Shown: positions 24,390 to 59,395, numbered from the stretch's first letter. The stretch: DNA of 64,000 nt from Cheilinus undulatus (GCF_018320785.1 NC_054881.1:27663775-27727774), one strand, 5' to 3'. Program-made: numbers and translations. Notes: generated from the sequence alone by a model not told the origin.

Positions 24390-25239
24390 GTATTTACGGG
24401 GAGGATAACATGACCGTGTGTGTAGAATTGGCCCTGCAAAGGTGGCAAAGAGTAGAAAGAAGTCCTCGACGGATCTTATAAGTCACTTAAGAGTCATCAT
24501 CCTAACGACGTTAAAACGTAGTGGCAGCAGCCACGAGCCTCAGCCGCAGGCGTTAGCAGGCATTGAAAACTGCAGAAAGTTTGCCAGAGCCAAAAGGCGC
24601 AACCTTTATAATAACAAAATCAGTCTGACAGTCTCCTGATCAATCGCTACTTTCATAGACACATACCTACCTGCTCAGTTTGATGTGGTTTCATTCAGTC
24701 TGATCGACGTTATGAACAGAAGTTAGCCACAGACCACGGTGGACTACATTCTTAACCTATCTCTTATATGACTTATGACAGTGCATATTTTTAATCTTTA
24801 TGTCAAACATCAGCTCACTTTAATTCTGGCTTAAGCAAAAAAAAAAACAAAAAACCCAGACCCCCAAATATCTCCATTTGTTAAGCATAACAGCCTGTTA
24901 TCATTTGGTTTTATGGGGAAAACCTATGTCAGTTGTTTGTGTATGCTGTACTTGGTACACAAATGTTTAACTAAAAAAGTTAACTATAATAACAGCTATA
25001 AAGTCAGAATAGTTCTTTGTTTTTTGAAAAACACGAGTGATATTAGTTAAAATGAGTTATAAATATCTTTGCTCACTACATATTAACCCCTTTTTACCCC
25101 CAGATGTGCATAAACTCATCAAATAAACTTCTTTTGTTAAATCAACAATTGAAAAAAATACATCGGTTATCGGCCATCAGGAGTAGAAAAATATCGGTTA
25201 TCGGTATCGGTTCAGAAATATAGTTATCGTGCATCACTA
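24390..25239 (+). mobile_element. hAT non-autonomous element, 5'-truncated second copy
   Basis: Nearly collinear with 31675-32512: both contain cggggaggataaca, the tgcaaaggt region, a poly(A) stretch followed by cccag, and the 3' end atagttatcgtgcatcacta. The plus strand retains a BED-finger relic, RIGPAKVAKSRKKSSTDLIS, at about 24424-24483. The left part, including the left terminal repeat, is missing where it meets the end of the Tc1 copy at 24382. Confidence 0.8.
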
Positions 25240-26424
25240 ATAATAACCATGTTTGATAGAAAACCGAACACTCTAATTTTAGCATTAGCAGATAAAATGA
25301 TAATGAAATGGGGAGGACTTTAATTTGTATTTTTGGCAGTTGTTAGTCTTGTTGCTGATTGTCTTTCCAAATATTTGCCCATCTGTACACTTACAAAGTG
25401 ATTAAGTAGTCTGCAGCACACAAATGCCACTTGTTAAGATGACAGGGATAAAGTGTTGCTAGGATGGCAACACTAGCAAGCAGGACAAACAGACCTGAAT
25501 ATTAAATACTGCCACTTTTGTCAGTCACAAATCAGCACAGTTTTAGATTGTCCTGGCACCTACAGCCTGTTTTACTCTTGGGGTCACAATGGTAACGTGT
25601 TGTTGATAGCGATCGACTTTGTGGCATTCAGTGCAATGGAGCCCAATAACATGATAATAAACACACAGAGCATTTCACTGTACATGATATCAAAATGAGA
25701 GCAAAAACAAACAATTTGTGCTTCTTGAGGGAATTATACTGTATATTTTACGTTAGTGTTAGCAGCATTTCAGAATGCCACTTAAGTGAGAAGTATAGAA
25801 TAGCAAAGGTTCATGTTAAAATGTTTATAGAAGAGGCCTGGCATTTTCATTTTGTCTCTTTTATAAATAACAAAACTTGAAAACACTTTGCCTTTTCTGA
25901 AATGATCTTATGTTACCCTCATTTTATTAGTTTTATAAAGCAAACAAAAGTAATTGGAATTTCATTATGACTTTGCATTGGATCAAACCAAATATGATTG
26001 AATGGGGAAAAAAGGAGGGTGAGTGCTACATGGGGCCAAAAGTATCCAAACCTTTGTAACCAGGATCAGGATATCAGGACATGGAAATTATGTGAAAAGT
26101 AGATTAATGACTTGCCAATTCTGATTTAACTGAATTCAATTGGACTAACATTTCCTTAGTTTGATGAATCCTTGCATTGTAGCCCATCAATCAAGAGTGG
26201 ATTCAGATTGTTTTTAAAGGAGACATTCACAACCCTTTCTATTTTTGTGATCATTATTTGTTTAAAATACTTTTTTGTTGAGAATAAATCTGCTCTCTAA
26301 AGCAAAATAAAACAGAAGTTTCAGAACTGTGGAAGACAAACTATCAGTATAAGAGCATTGATGTTTTTTAATTTTACAATCAAACACACTCATTTATATT
26401 TGGATATTACATATATATGTACAC
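25240..26424. other. Spacer without recognised features
   Basis: AT-rich DNA of the presumed smad2 first intron. No gene was seen. A short match to the inverted arms lies at about 26020-26060. Confidence 0.45.
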
Positions 26425-26635
26425 TAGGGGTGTAACACCACAGAAAAATTTTGGTTCAGTACGTAACTCAGTTTTGAAACCATGGTTCGGTATGGTAATT
26501 GAAGCTAATAAATACAATTTTTTTTTTTTTTTTTAAATTGTATTAAAATAAATAGGCTTAATAAATTACATTTCAATTCTTAATAATGCTGCAACCTCCC
26601 TCCAAAAGTTCTTCAATGGTTAAAAATAATAAATA

Positions 26636-26803
26636 AAGATTTATTTTTGGCTTTTTTGCCTTTATTTGATAGGACAGTGGATAGAGTCGGAAACAGGGAA
26701 GAGAGCAGGGACAGACATGCAGGAAATAGTGCCACGGGCCAGATTCGAACCCAGGTCGCCTGCATATATGGCGCACGCCTTAACCACTCGACTACCGGCA
26801 TGC
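26636..26803 (-). mobile_element. tRNA-derived SINE
   Basis: On the minus strand the head resembles a tRNA gene, with an A box TAGTCGAGTGGTTAAGG (26794-26778) and a B box GGTTCGAATCT (26751-26741) at the expected spacing. A non-tRNA body and an A/T-rich tail follow. It is not a functional tRNA: it lacks a cloverleaf 3' half and runs on into SINE body sequence. Confidence 0.75.
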
Positions 26804-27239
26804 CAATAAATACATATTTGAATTACTAGGTTATTTTAATTGATATATTGACATATTTATACCAGTCCTTTAAACACTAAAATTTCCCAGCCAACTTGAA
26901 CGCATCATCATACAACCATGAGTTAGTTATTCAATTACGACAAACTTCAGCACTAGATTACTTTTTTAACCAATAGGACCTACTACAAAGTTTGGGAGAA
27001 CTTTTCACAGCCCATCTTGGAGGATAAGGAGGTTAGAGCCATGTGAAATCTGAGGATAAATTTACCCGTGGCGCAGCTGCAGATATGATGAAGTCCCCTC
27101 TCCCCCTCCTCCGAGGCTGAGGGTTGAAGGTAGAATTAATTTGATTCACAGAGCCAGAGCACCATTCAAATCTCCAATGCCAAACTACCAGACCAAAGAA
27201 CTGCTATTACTGATGCAAAACAGTTTTACCAAACAAAGC

Positions 27240-27451
27240 TAAATGGACGAGCCCCCACTTGTTATGACCTGGCTCAGGTGGTCACAACAAAGGAGGGAGA
27301 CAACATCACGGCAAAGTTTTTAAAGAAGTCTTTATTTTCAAATCAAGCCAAATTAAACCAAATCAAGCATTTAAATCAAACAATTCTCTAAACCAAATAA
27401 GGCTGTATTAAACCAAATTAAACCGAGTCAAATAATCAAATTAGGCAGTTT
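27240..27451. repeat. Unclassified repeat, left part (split by LINE)
   Basis: It begins tgttatgacctggctcaggt and continues into an AAACCAAAT-rich tract. A similar AAACCAAAC-rich tract resumes after the LINE at about 29160-29380 and is followed by a block with gaggccaggtcagagaga. The LINE appears to have landed inside this element. Class unknown. Confidence 0.4.
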
Positions 27452-29165
27452 ACTATTAATAATAATAATAATAACTGTATTTGTGTAGCACTTTTAAAAA
27501 CATGGGTTTACAAAGTGCTTTGACAAGTGCAGAAGCAAGTACAAAAACAAAGCAACAACCCAGACAAAAGAAAAGAAACAGAACGTGACATGTAGACAGA
27601 TAATAATTCATCTACATCGATAAAGAGCAACAATATAGAACCAAACCTAGATGACCATGCAAACTAAGACATCACAAACATCAATCAGAGTGCAGACATG
27701 AAACCATGCTGCACAGCTAAGACATCGTGAACATCATCAGGATACAGGCAAGACACAGACATCAGTACCATAAAATGATTGGAACCCAGGCAATGCAGGA
27801 ACCCAGCTACACAGGCTGAGACTGAGAGGACCAAAATTAAAGACATAAGAAATTAAAAGAGAAACAGTAAAATGTAAATAAGAGGGCAAAAACAGATATT
27901 AAAACAGGGTTAAACAAGCTCTAAAACTGTAAAAGTAGTAAAATTGATAAATATTATAACAGAGGTAAACAAAAGGGGAAGCAGTGAAGACGTAAAATCA
28001 ATAAAGTGAGGAAGATAGTAACAATTAAAAACAGCCAGGGAGCAAGGAAATAAAATTAGGTTGACAGGGAGTAAAGGAGAGATTAAAAGGAAATTAAACT
28101 AAAATATGTAAGAATCTGTGAGAAGATAAAAATTAAATAAGAAGAAGACGAAGACGACGTCACATAAAAGCCAGTCTTTAAAAATGAGTTTTAGGAAGTG
28201 ATTTAAAAGATGTCAATGATTCTGCATGCCTTATCTCCTCGGGCAGGTCGTTCCAAAGTTGAGGGGCTCTGATGGAGAAGGCCCTTTCACCCTTAGATTT
28301 GAGTCTTGACTTTGGAACGACCAGGAGGTTCCCACCCGAGGATCTGAGGCTGCGGGCTGGGACATAGGAGAATAAAAGTTCTGTAATATATTCTGGAGCC
28401 AGAACCTTCAGTGCTTTAAAAGTAATAAGTAAAATCTTAAAATCAATTCTAAAAGTAATGGGTAGCCAGTGTAAAGATGCTAAAATCGGGGTGATGTGAT
28501 GTTGTCTGTTAAAACTGGTTAGAAGCCTAGCTGCTGCATTTTGAACCAGTTGAAGGCGAGAGAGGGATTTTTGGCAGAGACCTGACAGGAGAGAGTTTCA
28601 GTAGTCCAGACGGGAAAAAATGAAAGCGTGGATTACCTTTTCCATATCTGACTGGTGGAGAATTGGTTTTATTTTGGCAGTTGTGTGTAAATGAAAAAAG
28701 CATGACTGTATAACTTTATTGATGTGTGTTCTGAGGGTGAGGTTGGAGTCAAATTCTACTCCTAGATTTCGAGCTGTTGATTTAATATTTGTAGACAATG
28801 GACCAAGGCTGTTTGTGATTGTATTGGGAGAGTTTGGAATATTGAAAAGAATGATTTCAGATTTGAAATTATTGAGTGGTAGAAAGTTTTGTGCCATCCA
28901 GCAGTTAATATCATTTAGACAGTCTATGACAGCAGCTAGGCTTCTTGGGTCCTCAGGTCTCAGGGGCAGGTATATCTGTGTGTCGTCTGCGTAGCAGTGA
29001 AAGGAGACTTTATGATTCTTAATGATTTGACCAAGGGGCAGCATATAATTAGAAAATAAAGTTGGGCCTAAAACTGAACCTTGTGGTACACCACAGGTAA
29101 GGGTAGAGGTAGAGGAGGAGTGGCTAACTATGGTGACTGCAAAGGTTCGCTTTATTAAACTGAAT
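27452..29165 (-). mobile_element. 5'-truncated LINE, L2-like
   Basis: Minus-strand non-LTR retrotransposon. The reverse transcriptase part at 29173-28598 starts only at the middle of the RT domain. Its coding homology continues, with shifts, through pieces such as RLQLVQNAAARLLT, IDFKILLITFKALK and APQLWNDLPEEIR toward 28190. The 3' end, at low coordinates, terminates in a (ATT)n tail at 27452-27472, a typical L2-group tail. 5' truncation is the normal outcome of LINE insertion. Confidence 0.85.
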
Positions 29166-29173
29166 TGAACCAA
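28598..29173 (-). pseudogene. LINE reverse transcriptase fragment
   Basis: This 191-residue open frame carries the RT motifs CGVPQGSVLGP (about residues 27-37) and FHCYADDTQIYLPL with the catalytic YADD box. They are followed by CWMAQNFLPLNNFKSE and the thumb-proximal LGVEFDSNLTLRTHI. The endonuclease and the first RT motifs are absent through 5' truncation, and the initial Met is incidental. It is closest by eye to L2/CR1-type elements. Confidence 0.88.
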
Positions 29174-30237
29174 ACTAAAGATTCAGAAATGCCAAATTAG
29201 ACCAAATTACTCAAAATTACTTAAAATAAGACTAAATTAAATATTTTACAGCATGAAGTGTGTAAATCAGTAGAGTCAGTAGTGTAAGATCTGCATGAGG
29301 GAAGATAATGTGTGTAAATGTTGTAAAATGCAAACTGAACTAAACCTCAACCTAATCTAACATAACTAAACCAAACTGTGGTATACCTGTGTGGAGGCCA
29401 GGTCAGAGAGAGAGTGAATCTGTGGGGAGCATAAATAACCTCCTCACTCTAAGCACAGGTGTGTAACATTACTCCAATCAATGAGCTGCACCCACAGACA
29501 CAGACACTCAGGCTGACAACACCAAACATCACATGACATCATGGACATCACAGTTATATTAAAAGTATCTGAAATAATAGGAAATTCATAACTGGCTGGT
29601 GAGACTTTTTGTTCTTCCTCCTAGTTACAGTGATGTTCTTCTTTGAGTAGTGCTTTTTTAAAATGCTTTGATTTGTGCACTGGACGATGTGCTGTCAGTG
29701 ACACAGCTGCTGAATAAGGTCAGCGCTACTGTTGTCTTTGTCCGCTGTTGTATTTTACTGGGCAACAAAGTGCTCCTAAACAGGACACTTTTATCTGGGA
29801 ATATTCAGGCTGTTGCTGTTGCTTGCTGTGGTTGTGTGGTTGCCAGGACAGTGTGACAGTGAGTTGCAATCTGGTTTTCTGTCTGTATGTGAGCTTCGTT
29901 CCACATGTACTATTGCATCTCAACAAATGAGAATATCATGAAAAAGTTCAATATTTTTTGTCATTCTTTTCTGAAAGTGAAAACCATATATTATATAGAC
30001 TCATTACACACAGAGTGAAGTATTTCAAGCGTTTATTTCTTGAAATGTTGATGATTATGGCTTACAGATAAGAAGACCCAAAATTCAGTGTCTCAAAAAA
30101 TTAGAATATTGTGGAAAAAGTTCAATATTGGAAAGTCATGGTGTCATACCATAATCAGCTAATGAACCCCAAACACCTGCAAAGGTTTCATGACCCTTAA
30201 AATGGTCTCTCAGTCTGGGTCAGAAGGCTACACAATC

Positions 30238-31290
30238 ATGGGGAGGACTGCAGACTTGACAGATGTCCAGAAGACAGTCATTGACACCCTCCACAAGGAG
30301 GGTAAGCCACAAGAGCTCATTGCTAAAGAAGCTGGTTGTTCACAGAGTGCTGTATCCAAGCATATTCATAGAAAGTTGAGTGGAAGGAAAAAGTGTGGTA
30401 GGAAAAGGTGCACCAGCATAAGGGAGAACTGCAGCCTTGAGAGGATTGTCAAGCAAAATCCATTCAAGAATTTGGGGAAGCTTCACAAGGAGTGGACTGA
30501 GGCTGGAGTCAGCGTATCAAGAGCCAGTACGCACAGACTAATACTAGACATGGGCTACAAATGTTGCATTCCTCGTGTCAATCCACTCCTGAACCAGAGA
30601 CAACGTCAGGAGCACCTTACCTGGGCTGTGGAGAAAAAGAACTGGAGTGTTGCTCAGTGGTACAAAGTCCTCTTTTCAGATGAAAGTAAATTTTGCATGT
30701 CATTTGGAAATCAAGGTCCCATAGTCTGGAGGAAGAGTGGAGAGGCACAGGATCCACGTTATGTGAAGTCCAGTGTGAAGTTTCCACAGTCAGTGATGAT
30801 TTGGGCTGCCATGGCATCTGCTGGTGTTGGTCCACTGTGTTTTCTGAAGTCTACAGTCAACGCAGCCATCTATCAGGACATTTTAGAGCACTTCATGCTT
30901 CCTTCTGCTGACAAGCTTTATGGAGATGCTGATTTCATTTTCCAGCAGGACTTGGTGCCTGTCCACACCGCCAAAAGTACCAAAAGCTGGTTTAATGACC
31001 ATGGTGTAACTGTGCTTGATTGGCCAGCAAACTCACCTGACCTGAACCCCATAGAGAATCTATGGGATATTGTCAAGAGGAAGATGAGAGACACCAGACC
31101 CAACAATGCAGATGACCTGAAGGCAGCTTTTAAAGCAGCATGGGCTTCCATTACACCTGAGCAGTGCCACAGGCTGAGCGCCTCCATGCCACACCGCATT
31201 GATGCAGTAATTCATGCAAAAGGAGGCCCAACCAAGTACAGAGTGCAAAGAAATGAACATACTTTTCGGAAGCCTGACATTTCTGTTTAA
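30238..31290 (+). CDS. Tc1-like transposase, DD34E, open reading frame intact
   Basis: Encodes a transposase of about 350 residues that would bind the element's inverted repeats and cut and paste at TA sites. The start is placed at MGRTADLTD because that Met matches the usual start of the family. In-frame upstream ATGs at 30190 would add 16 residues. The N-terminal half has two helix-turn-helix units (PQELIAKEAGCSQSAVSKHI and VSVSRASTHRLILDMGY) separated by a basic GRKKCGRKR hook. The catalytic residues are the Asp of LFSDESKF, the Asp of FIFQQDLVPVH and the Glu of SPDLNPIENLW. The last two are 34 residues apart, the DD34E signature. The common QQDNAPVH is changed to QQDLVPVH, next to the second Asp. 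No stop or frameshift was found, but whether it is active is unknown. Confidence 0.92.
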   Translation: MGRTADLTDVQKTVIDTLHKEGKPQELIAKEAGCSQSAVSKHIHRKLSGRKKCGRKRCTSIRENCSLERIVKQNPFKNLGKLHKEWTEAGVSVSRASTHRLILDMGYKCCIPRVNPLLNQRQRQEHLTWAVEKKNWSVAQWYKVLFSDESKFCMSFGNQGPIVWRKSGEAQDPRYVKSSVKFPQSVMIWAAMASAGVGPLCFLKSTVNAAIYQDILEHFMLPSADKLYGDADFIFQQDLVPVHTAKSTKSWFNDHGVTVLDWPANSPDLNPIENLWDIVKRKMRDTRPNNADDLKAAFKAAWASITPEQCHRLSASMPHRIDAVIHAKGGPTKYRVQRNEHTFRKPDISV

Positions 31291-31406
31291 AACATTCCTT
31301 TTTATTTATCTTGTGTAATATTCAAATTTTTTGAGACACTGAATTTTGGTTTTTTCTTATCTGTAAGCCATAATCATCAACATTTCAAGAAATAAAGGCT
31401 TGAAAT

Positions 31407-32512
31407 TAGGGGTGCACGATAACTATCGAGCCGATAACAGGGAATTATTACGTCATACTTATCGGTCCGATAACATGACGACGAGTCACAATAACATATA
31501 TATTTTTGTCAGCACGGCAGTGCTGGCATTTGTTTTCTTTCTCAGGAGACTACACATTCCGAAACAGCAGGTGGCGCCGCAGTACACACCCACTGTTAAA
31601 GCACCAGCAAAGAAGAGGAAGCAGCAGCCCCTGTGCTAAAATGCTTACAACAGGGTGGTGTTATTAAGTACTTCCGGGGAGGATAACACGACCGTGTGTG
31701 TAGAATTGGCCCTGCAAAGGTCGCAAAGAGTGCACAGAAGTCCTCGATGGATCTTATAAGTCACTTATAGTCATCATCCTAACGACGTTAAAACGAAGCA
31801 GCAGCAGCCACTAGCCTCAGCCGCAGGCATCAGAACCGAGTCAGCGGAGCTCTGATCCTAAGCAGGCATTGAAAACTGCAGAAAGCTTGCCAGAGCCTAA
31901 AGGCGCAACCTTATAATAACAAAATCAGTCTGACAGTCTCCTGATCCATCGCTACTTTCATAGACGTATACCTGCCTGCTCTGTTTGACGTGGTTTCATT
32001 CAGTTAGACCACGGTGGACTTTACATTCTTAACCTATCTGTGATATGACTTATGTCAGTGCATATTTTTAATCTTCATGTAAAACATCGGCTTGCTTTAA
32101 TTCTGGATAAGCAAAAAAAAAGAAAAAAAAAAAACCCAGCCTGCAAGCATAACAGCCTGTTATCATTTGGTTGATGGGGGAAAACCTATGTCAGTTGTTT
32201 GTGTATGCTGTACTTGGTACACAAATGTATAACTAAAAAAAGTTAACTATAACAACAGCTATAAAATCAGAATAGTTCTTTGTTTTTTGAAAAACACGAG
32301 TGATATTAGTTAAAATGAGTTATAAATATCTTTGCTCACTACATATTAACCCCTTCTTACCCCCAGACGTGCATAAAAACATCAAATAAACTTCTTTTGT
32401 TAAATCAACAATTGAAAAAAATTATTTGGTTATAATCGGTTATCGGCCATCAAGAGTAGGAAATTATCGGTTATCCGTATCGGTTCAAAAAAATAGTTAT
32501 CGTGCATCACTA
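31407..32512 (+). mobile_element. hAT non-autonomous element, full copy, 1106 bp
   Basis: The left end is TAGGGGTGCACGATAACTAT and the right end, reversed, is TAGTGATGCACGATAACTAT. A perfect 8-bp target duplication, cttgaaat, lies at 31399-31406 and 32513-32520. The subterminal regions contain repeated ATCGGTT/CCGATAAC motifs. Inside, a BED zinc-finger coding relic survives around 31690-31760, following an open piece ending APAKKRKQQPLC. The remainder of the transposase is absent. It interrupts the right terminal repeat of the Tc1 copy. Confidence 0.92.
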
Positions 32513-32853
32513 CTTGAAATACTTCACTCTGTGTGTAGTGAGTCTATGTAATATATGGGTTTGACTTTCAGAAACAAGTGACAAAAAATATTGAACTTTT
32601 CATGATATTCTAATTTTTTGAGATGCACTAGTATAGCTGTTCGGTACACGTCTGTACCATACCGAGAGGCCCATACCGAATCAGTACGTTACGAATAAGC
32701 TTACACGTAGTCTTACACCCCTAATGTATATTTATATAAAATCAAGACATTATTATGCTCTGAGTTCCTTATGCACTTGTTGTCATACTCTTTTTTGTTA
32801 AAAATTGACATTTTTGTTCTCTTTCTCTTTCCCTTTTTTCATCACCTTTGCAG

Positions 32854-55736
<22,883 letters not shown>

Positions 55737-58700
55737 ACAGGGTTTTGTTGATGATGCCCATGCTAAGTCAAACTGACATTTCACATATGACCAGTATGTC
55801 CTACGGGAGATCACCATGCAGTCTTAAACTCATGTATTAACAACATACCAAAACAAATAAAGGAAGGACACAGTGGACTTGAAGGATTGGAAAATGGCAT
55901 CATGGATGAACAAAAGTTAAATGGTTAATTGGATGTCACAGATGACCTGATGACTTTATACTGTATTGGACTAATATTGACATTCCAGCCATGAAGGACC
56001 TAATAAATGAAATCATCCTGCAATATCAAAATGACATTAGTAATGTCATTATTGGTCAGATTAGGAATTTGACTCAGGGTCTGGTCAAGAAAAAAAGAGC
56101 AGGATCACACTATCTTGTCCTGTTGATGACAAGTGAATGGCTGTTTTGGAAATAGCAAGTGTGACTTTCTAGTTACATAGTAGTCTCTCCAACCACTTCC
56201 CAACCCTGTTGCTTCACTATGTACTCGACACAGCACAACTTCCATTCTACCCAAGATTGTTCAATAGTAATACTGCCACTCCAGGTTCTTGTTCCACCAA
56301 AATCAGCTTTATACCTAAACATGATATTTTTCTCAGTATTGGTGACTGAATTTCCATTCCAGTTTTTTTAAAGTTTCCACTTCTCCTGTTTTTCCAACTA
56401 AGCCCAGTGTTATCATGATCCCTGACCTAACTTAATTGGACTGGTAGTCTTCAGCTTTTAGATGGTTGACCGCTGGATGTTCAAAGTGATGTCTCTTATT
56501 TATATGACATACCCTGTCTTTACATAATTGAATGCATACATGTTTTAAAATAGACAATCCTACATCAATTGATTTAATATGGAACAACTTTGCTTTGAAA
56601 AATATTATCTGTGTTTAATATCAGTTGATCACGTACAGCACCCCCACCCCCCACTCCCCCTTGGTTGCAGTTTTATTTTCAAGGTGTGGTCAGTGGTTAT
56701 CCAGCATTGAAAATTAAAATGAGTAAGCTTAGGAATTTTAAACCCAAAAGTTTACATAATACTCAGTTGTAACTTCACATAATCTTAAAACGAGACAATT
56801 TTAAGGACACAAGAATTTAGCTTGTGTTAAGGCCAAGCAGTAAATTATTAGTATTATTTTCTGTCTTTATGTCGCTCTCATTCTGTGTGTGTGTGGGTGT
56901 GTGTGTGTGCACAGTTGCCCCTTTGCTGACATTTAATTATTGAGAAGATGGAGGTAAAACTCCAGCAGTGTGAAACTTTTAAAAAATAGCGTCTACACTT
57001 AACTTGCACTCCCCCAAATTATGCACCCTTAATAATTATAGAAGAATGTTGCCTTTGATGTACAGTAAAGCTAGATGTGCTTGAAATGAGCTGTGAGAGG
57101 AATGTATTGAAGGCCAATTGAAGTTTAGACAATTACAGAAATATCAATATTAAATATCTGTTGCAATTTTTTTTTCTTGAATTAGCCTATAAATTGTATC
57201 CGTTTGATAAAAATATGATTTTTTGCCCCGTTTTTTTAAAGCTGGAAAGTGTCGTCAATGGAAGTTATAATCTTTTCTGTTCAAAGTGTGTAAGCTTTAA
57301 GTATTTGATTAGTTTACTACAAAGTTATTTTCTTGACCAGTTCTTTTAGCTACATTTTGTATTTTTATGTATACTTTATATAATGATATATTTCAAATCT
57401 AATGCTTTCTTGATTTTTATCAGAATTAAATATTTTTTTAGAATATGCCCTTTGCTGAAATTGTCACTGCTTGATGATTTTTCAAGTATGTAGCATAGGA
57501 GATTACATTTTCTCTGAATTCACTGTTGCAACCAGCTCAAGCAATTCTATTTGTATCTTTAATTAATGAGAAGCCAAGTCACCATAAATATATCCTTTTT
57601 ATTTTCAAACTCTAACTTGGTCTCAGAGTGTCCAGTGTATTTGGAATCTTTCAGGTGTTTCAGGGCCTAAAATTAAAATTGCTTGTCTTTATATTATATG
57701 TGTTTTTTTTTAGGTGAGGCCAAAATTAAAATAACTTTCCCAGAAAATAAGTTCATGTTTAATAATCATATCACAGTGTTACAAAACCAATTACAAAGAC
57801 AAATATAAAGATCAAGTTTTTCTGTATTTCATTTCAGTGGTTACATTATGATTTTAAAAAATTTTGGGTTTTGCCTTTTGGACGTTTTGTTGGTCATGAA
57901 TTGAAAGATACACATTATGCTGCCTGTCCAAAAACATTGCTATTTTCACTTTAGTCATAAAAAAGGTTGTCATTTAACTAAATTAATAACATTTTAACTA
58001 AACAATAAAATCTAGCAGCTGGACAAAAGAGAAAAAACATTCAGAATGTGAACAGTTAGTAATTACAAAGCCCTGATACAGAACTGATACATTCCAGTTT
58101 GCACCTGCTACCCTTACCCATGTCAACCCTACTGATTAATTGTCAAGACAAGATGTATGATTGTATACTAAAAAATTTACAGTTTGTATGTTTATGTAAG
58201 CACATTTTATTACAATTTTACACCCACACATATTTTTAACCATATTCCTTACAAAGTTAATGTACATTTTCTATTTGATTTCTCAGTGCAGCAACATGCA
58301 TGGTGAAATTCATTGTGCAAAATTTGTTAAATAAAAAAACAAGGTCTTATTTGATACTCTTATGATAGGGCAAAAAATATATATATTTTGGTTTAATCTT
58401 AATTCAGCACATAGACCAAACAGAAAATAGTTCTGACACATAGCCCACTAATTCAAAAACCCCAACCCCAACTCTGGTACTAAATGATGAACTGGATGGC
58501 CGACCTGTTTTTTTAAAAGGCCATTTTCACCTCTAAAGTTACCAAAAATTGCAGGGACAAAATATTGAAGTAATCTTTTATCTGACCAGCAAACTGTTAA
58601 GAATTCTGTTTCTATATGTTTGTATCTATCTGTCCACCCTACTGTCTTATTCCTGGTCTGTGTATTTTTTTCCATCGTTTTACTTTAAACTTTACTGGAC

Positions 58701-58935
58701 TCTGTAAAATTAGTTTATATGCTACAATTAAATCATGGCATTTCCCTTCAGGTTGTTGTCTCACTGATCACAAATGTCCTATGCAGTGGCATTAAATCAT
58801 TTGGACTTCTCACTTTAAAATAAACAGAGATTTTCAATAAATTTTCTGATGGCTTAACAAACTGTTTTATGCAAATCCAAAAGCCTATTTTTACTTTGTT
58901 ATGAGTGTCACCAAACCCCACCCCCCACCCCCACC

Positions 58936-58976
<41 letters not shown>

Positions 58977-59395
58977 ACCTACACCCTCACTCCTCAAAAA
59001 TTAAGAAGGGAAAAAAAACAACTAATCAGCTTGTCTCACAATAAGACTGGATTTCCATGCAGGTTGCATCTTTAGATTTTGAGGGTTCACATTCCTATGT
59101 ACAGATAGTATAATGTGCTTTTTTATTGTGATAGCAATTGTGTATCAAATAAGCCTTTTTCTAATGAAGAGGGTGGCTTTTAGAGAAAGAAAAGCTTCTA
59201 CCTGTCACAAGAAATGTGATTGTGTAGTTGTACTTATATTTTACCATACATGCTGCTGTTTTTTTCCTGACATCAAAGCTTATTCCATAAGTCAACAAGG
59301 TTTTTGAATTTCTGTTTTCTTCAAACACTGATGATGGTCGTTGGCTTTTCATTTCCCCCATAAACAAACAAGTTCTTACAGTTCACATTAATAAA
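55737..59395 (+). other. Presumed smad2 3' UTR
   Basis: No open frame. A proximal AATAAA lies at 55856-55861. A distal AATAAA at 59390-59395, followed by a GT-rich stretch near 59418, would give a 3' UTR of about 3.7 kb. Vertebrate SMAD2 genes have long 3' UTRs. The true end cannot be fixed from sequence alone. Contains a TG repeat at 56882-56911. Confidence 0.4.
58938..58974. repeat. (CA)n microsatellite after a C-rich tract
   Basis: Uninterrupted CA repeat of about 18 units, preceded by ccccccacccccacccc. Confidence 0.95.

Larger units (their letters stand above)
29910..32631 (+). mobile_element. Tc1-like DD34E element with about 205-bp inverted repeats
   Basis: Long terminal inverted repeats begin CTATTGCATCTCAACAAATG on the left and, reversed, CTAGTGCATCTCAAAAAATT on the right. 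They extend about 205 bp to the internal phrase gtctcaaaaaatt. TA dinucleotides flank both ends (29908-29909, 32632-32633). The right repeat is split by a hAT insertion at 31407-32512, whose removal restores the match. Apart from that insertion the copy is complete and carries an unbroken transposase frame. Confidence 0.93.
26425..32723. mobile_element. Old hAT element swollen by nested insertions
   Basis: The left terminus is TAGGGGTGTAACACCACAG and the right terminus, reversed, is TAGGGGTGTAAGACTACG. Both are followed inward by GGTTCGGTATGG or ATTCGGTATGGGCC-type blocks, as in fish hAT families with such ends. The flanking octamers atgtacac and atgtatat differ only by two C/T transitions, consistent with a decayed 8-bp duplication. 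The 6.3-kb span contains a SINE, an L2-like LINE within another repeat, and a Tc1 copy that carries its own hAT insertion. No transposase of the outer element was recognised. Confidence 0.55.

Noticed and set aside
26741..26794. tRNA-like A and B boxes on the minus strand
   Set aside because: The sequence after the B box continues into a SINE body and tail and does not close an acceptor stem, so it is a SINE, not a tRNA gene.
28719..28994. Plus-strand open frame of 91 codons
   Set aside because: It is the antisense shadow of the LINE reverse transcriptase.
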